Below, piece after piece: positions 5,082-7,540 of a stretch of 7,540 nucleotides of DNA. Source of the DNA: JAHEFX01 sp964614585 (GTDB lineage Bacteria; Actinomycetota; Acidimicrobiia; Spongiisociales; JAENVV01); assembly GCA_964614585.1 (NCBI GenBank), contig CAZTLW010000112.1, forward strand, positions 1 to 7,540. The letters are read 5' to 3'. The translations under genes were made by a program, and so were the position numbers. Under the pieces are notes generated by a model. That model was not told the DNA's origin and did not search any database. It saw only the letters and a list, made by a program, of their open reading frames with translations. Every line of letters starts with the position of its first letter. Positions within the stretch are counted from its first letter, which is position 1.

Positions 5082-7540
5082 GTGACCGAACACGTCGTAC
5101 GGGGCATGATCGGCGACGCCGAGATCAGCCTCTCCACCGGCAAGCTGGCCGGACAGGCCGACGGCGCCGTCGTCGTCCGCGTCGGCGGCACCGAGGTCCT
5201 CGTGACCGCCACCGCCGCCAAGTCCCTGCGGGAAGGCATCGACTTCTTCCCGCTCACCGTGGACGTCGAGGAGCGGATGTACGCCGCCGGGCGCATCCCC
5301 GGCTCGTTCTTCCGCCGCGAAGGCCGGGCCACCGAGAAGGCCATCCTCGCCTGCCGCCTCATCGACCGCCCGCTCCGCCCCTCGTTCGCCGAGGGCTTCC
5401 GGAGTGAGACCCAGATCGTCGCCACGATCCTCTCGATCGACGAGGACTACACCTACGAGATGCTGGCCCTCAACGGCGCCTCGGCGGCACTGGGCGTGTC
5501 CCCGATCCCCTTCGTGGGTCCGATCGGGGCCGTTCGCCTCGCCCTCCGCAACGGCGAGTGGATCCCCTTCCCCACCTATGGCCAGATCGAGGAGTCGGTG
5601 TTCGAACTGACCGTCGCCGGCACCCGCAACGCGGCCGGTGAGATCGACATCGTGATGGTCGAGGCCGGGTCCACCACCGACGGCCTCCGACTCATCGACG
5701 AGGGCCACCAGCCCTCCGACGAGGAGACGGTCGCCCGCGGCCTCGAGGAGGCCAAGCCCTACATCGCCCAGCTCATCGACCTCCAGGCGGACCTCGCCTC
5801 CCGGGTCGAGATCGCCGAGATCGAGTACCCCAAGGTGGCCGACTACTCCGACGAGCTCTACGAGCGGGTGCGGTCGGTGGCCGCCCCGAAGATCGACCCC
5901 GTCGTCCGCATCGCCGGCAAGCACGAGCGCCAGGCCGCCGAGGGCGAGGCCCTCGACGCCACGCTGGCCGAGCTCGGTCTCACCGGTGACGACGTCGACG
6001 CCGACGAGCTGAAGGCGACCAAGAAGGCCTTCCGGTCGGTGCTCAAGGACATGATGCGCCGCCGGGTGGTCGACGAGGGCGTCCGTCTCGACGGTCGCGC
6101 CCCCTCCGACATCCGGTCCCTGTCGGCCGAGGTCGGCGTCGTCGCCCGTGCCCACGGGTCGGGCCTCTTCCAGCGCGGCGAGACGCAGGTGCTCAACATC
6201 ACCACGCTCGGCATGCTGAAGATGGAGCAGATGCTCGACACCCTCGACATCGAGACGTCGAAGCGGTACATGCACCACTACAACTTCCCGCCGTTCTCGA
6301 CCGGCGAGACGGGCTTCATGCGAGGCCCGAAGCGGCGCGAGATCGGCCACGGTGCCCTCGCCGAGAAGGCGCTGCTGCCCGTCGTGCCGACCTCCGAGGA
6401 GTTCCCCTACGCGCTGCGTCTCGTGTCCGAGGTGCTGTCATCGAACGGGTCCACGTCGATGGCATCGGTGTGCGCCTCGTCGCTGTCGCTGATGGATGCC
6501 GGCGTGCCCATCTCCGAGCCGGTGGCCGGGATCGCCATGGGACTCATCTCCCTCGACGGCGAGTTCGTCACCCTCACCGACATCCTCGGTGCCGAGGACG
6601 CGCTCGGCGACATGGACTTCAAGGTCGCCGGCACCGCCGACGTCATCACGGCCCTCCAGCTGGACACGAAGATCGAGGGGCTGCCCTCCGACGTGCTGGT
6701 CGGGGCGCTCGCCCAGGCCAAGGACGCTCGGCTCACGATCCTCGAGGCCATGCGGGAGGCCATCCCGGGCCCCCGCGAGGAGCTCAACGCCAACGCCCCC
6801 CGGATCGAGACCCTCCGGATCCCGAAGGACAAGATCGGCGAGGTCATCGGCCCGAAGGGCAAGACGATCCGCGAGCTCGAGGCCGAGACCGGCGCCACGA
6901 TCGAGATCGAGGAGGAGGGCGCCTTCGGCATCGTCCGGGTCGCCTCCACCGACCCCGACGCCCAGCGCGCCGCCATCGAGCGGATCCAGATGATCGCCAA
7001 CCCGCCCGAGGCGGAGGTCGGCGAGACCTACGACGGCGAGGTCGTGTCGATCATGCCGTTCGGGGCGTTCATCAACGTCCTGCCCGGGCGTGACGGCTTG
7101 CTGCACATCTCGAAGATCGACGCTGCCCGCCGGGTCGAGAAGGTGGAGGATTACCTCAACCTCGGTGACACCGTGAAGGTGCTCGTCTCCGAGATCGACC
7201 GAAACGGCAAGCTGAGCCTGCTGCCCGCCGAGCCCATCATGGGCCCCGAGGGCCCCTCGGAGGTCCCCGACCCCAACGCCCCGAAGCCCGAGAAGCGTGA
7301 GCGCCGTGACGGCGACCGCAACCGTGGCGGTGGCGGTGGCGGTGGCGGTGGCGGTGGCGGTGGCGGCGACCGTGGAGGTCGCAACCGTGGCGGTGGTGGC
7401 GGTGGTCGCGGTGGCGACCGTGGTGGCCGCAACCGTGGCGGTGGTGGTGGCGGTGGTGACCGTGACCGTGGTGGTGACCGTGGCGGCGATCACACCGTCC
7501 GACGTGCACCACAATTGATAATCGATCCTGCCAATCCCGA
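5082..7540 (+). CDS. pnp: Polyribonucleotide nucleotidyltransferase (PNPase), 3' end open
   Basis: PNPase is the trimeric phosphorolytic 3'-5' exoribonuclease of mRNA turnover. Numbered from the GTG at 5082, RNase PH core 1 includes GIDFFPLTVDVEERMYAAG and the hallmark PGSFFRREGRATEKAI. A helical domain follows, and core 2 (about 343-575) has YNFPPFSTGETG and GPKRREIGHGALAEKALLP. TDILGAEDALGDMDFKV holds Asp506, Asp512 and Lys514, equivalent to E. coli D486, D492 and K494. The KH domain (about 577-640) carries GPKG at 590-593. The S1 domain (647-715) begins GETYDGEVVS and ends KLSLLP. A linker and a Gly/Arg repeat tail follow (from about 744). The frame has no stop to the window's last base (819 complete codons). 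The last ~17 codons use rare-looking A/T-ending codons, so the true 3' end is uncertain. Confidence 0.96.
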   Translation, partial: MTEHVVRGMIGDAEISLSTGKLAGQADGAVVVRVGGTEVLVTATAAKSLREGIDFFPLTVDVEERMYAAGRIPGSFFRREGRATEKAILACRLIDRPLRPSFAEGFRSETQIVATILSIDEDYTYEMLALNGASAALGVSPIPFVGPIGAVRLALRNGEWIPFPTYGQIEESVFELTVAGTRNAAGEIDIVMVEAGSTTDGLRLIDEGHQPSDEETVARGLEEAKPYIAQLIDLQADLASRVEIAEIEYPKVADYSDELYERVRSVAAPKIDPVVRIAGKHERQAAEGEALDATLAELGLTGDDVDADELKATKKAFRSVLKDMMRRRVVDEGVRLDGRAPSDIRSLSAEVGVVARAHGSGLFQRGETQVLNITTLGMLKMEQMLDTLDIETSKRYMHHYNFPPFSTGETGFMRGPKRREIGHGALAEKALLPVVPTSEEFPYALRLVSEVLSSNGSTSMASVCASSLSLMDAGVPISEPVAGIAMGLISLDGEFVTLTDILGAEDALGDMDFKVAGTADVITALQLDTKIEGLPSDVLVGALAQAKDARLTILEAMREAIPGPREELNANAPRIETLRIPKDKIGEVIGPKGKTIRELEAETGATIEIEEEGAFGIVRVASTDPDAQRAAIERIQMIANPPEAEVGETYDGEVVSIMPFGAFINVLPGRDGLLHISKIDAARRVEKVEDYLNLGDTVKVLVSEIDRNGKLSLLPAEPIMGPEGPSEVPDPNAPKPEKRERRDGDRNRGGGGGGGGGGGGGGDRGGRNRGGGGGGRGGDRGGRNRGGGGGGGDRDRGGDRGGDHTVRRAPQLIIDPANP
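7311..7490 (+). repeat. Gly-rich RGG-type repeat tail of PNPase
   Basis: A tandem GGCGGT run (7326-7361, six hexamers, then GGCGGC) encodes 14 consecutive glycines. Two longer near-copies follow, at 7365-7406 and 7413-7457, each encoding GGDRGGRNRG plus a glycine run; a shortened form precedes at 7311-7325 and another follows to about 7490. Arg-Gly-Gly tails bind RNA and are common at the C-termini of actinobacterial RNA-processing enzymes. Only CGT/CGC, GGT/GGC, GAC and AAC codons are used almost throughout, so the DNA is prone to replication slippage and sequencing or assembly error. Confidence 0.85.
7491..7540 (+). other. Uncertain 3' end: possible pnp terminus
   Basis: The pnp frame reads on without a stop as HTVRRAPQLIIDPANP, using CGA, GCA, CCA, CAA, TTG, ATA, CCT and AAT codons unlike the rest of the gene. 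In the +1 frame a TGA-TAA double stop lies at 7516-7521, right after codons of normal composition (ending SDVHHN). The segment is AT-richer than everything before it, as an intergenic region would be. Either the gene continues or an indel in the repeat hides the real stop. Confidence 0.5.

Noticed and set aside
7311..7490. Tandem repeat considered as CRISPR or intergenic repeat array
   Set aside because: There are no constant repeats with unique spacers. The periodicity is codon-based and encodes an RGG-type tail in the pnp frame.
5049..7514. Minus-strand open frames of about 430 and 360 codons across pnp
   Set aside because: pnp on the + strand is unmistakable throughout. The antisense products show only shadow composition (for example Thr/Val/Ala runs opposite the Gly repeat).
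7517..7522. GATAAT as a -10 box of a following gene
   Set aside because: It matches the -10 consensus well and lies in an AT-rich patch, but there is no supporting -35 and the downstream gene is outside the window.

Overview
This 7.5 kb window is very GC-rich and all of its genes lie on the + strand. It holds part of the conserved translation and RNA-metabolism cluster found in most bacteria: infB (5' end outside the window) - rbfA - truB - ribF - a Rid-family gene - rpsO - pnp (stop not reached inside the window). The GC-dominated third codon positions, a GTG start for pnp, TAnnnT-type -10 candidates and a PNPase ending its S1 domain in LSLLP before an Arg/Gly-rich tail suggest a high-GC actinobacterium. 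A deep actinobacterial branch such as Acidimicrobiia is possible, but that is inference; no rRNA or other lineage marker is present.

Bases 1-4410 form one tightly packed transcription unit. The gaps are 8 nt (infB/rbfA), 2 nt (rbfA/truB) and 16 nt (truB/ribF), and ribF and the Rid-family gene overlap by 4 nt. The products are initiation factor IF-2, the 30S maturation factor RbfA, the tRNA U55 pseudouridine synthase TruB, the bifunctional FMN/FAD-forming enzyme RibF, and a small Rid-fold protein lacking the catalytic arginine of classical RidA. The DUF503 and DHH-phosphoesterase genes that many actinobacteria carry between infB and truB are absent.

Bases 4411-4642 are a structured non-coding region. 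It has two promoter candidates, a strong GC hairpin without a U-tract, and a 7-bp hairpin that pairs the whole rpsO Shine-Dalgarno (SD) sequence. After rpsO (S15) comes a good intrinsic terminator (11-bp stem, GGAA loop). The next ~145 nt form the pnp leader. It contains an 80-nt imperfect hairpin whose 3' strand can instead pair perfectly with the pnp SD, so it looks like an RNA switch for PNPase autoregulation.

The pnp gene fills the rest of the window. It encodes two RNase PH cores, KH and S1 domains, and a Gly/Arg/Asp/Asn repeat tail. Its frame stays open to the last base, although a TGATAA double stop lies in the +1 frame just after the repeats. That fits either a longer tail or an indel in the repeat.

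The genes themselves are ordinary housekeeping genes. The most interesting signals are the non-coding structures controlling rpsO and pnp, the Rid-family insertion, and the unresolved 3' end of pnp.
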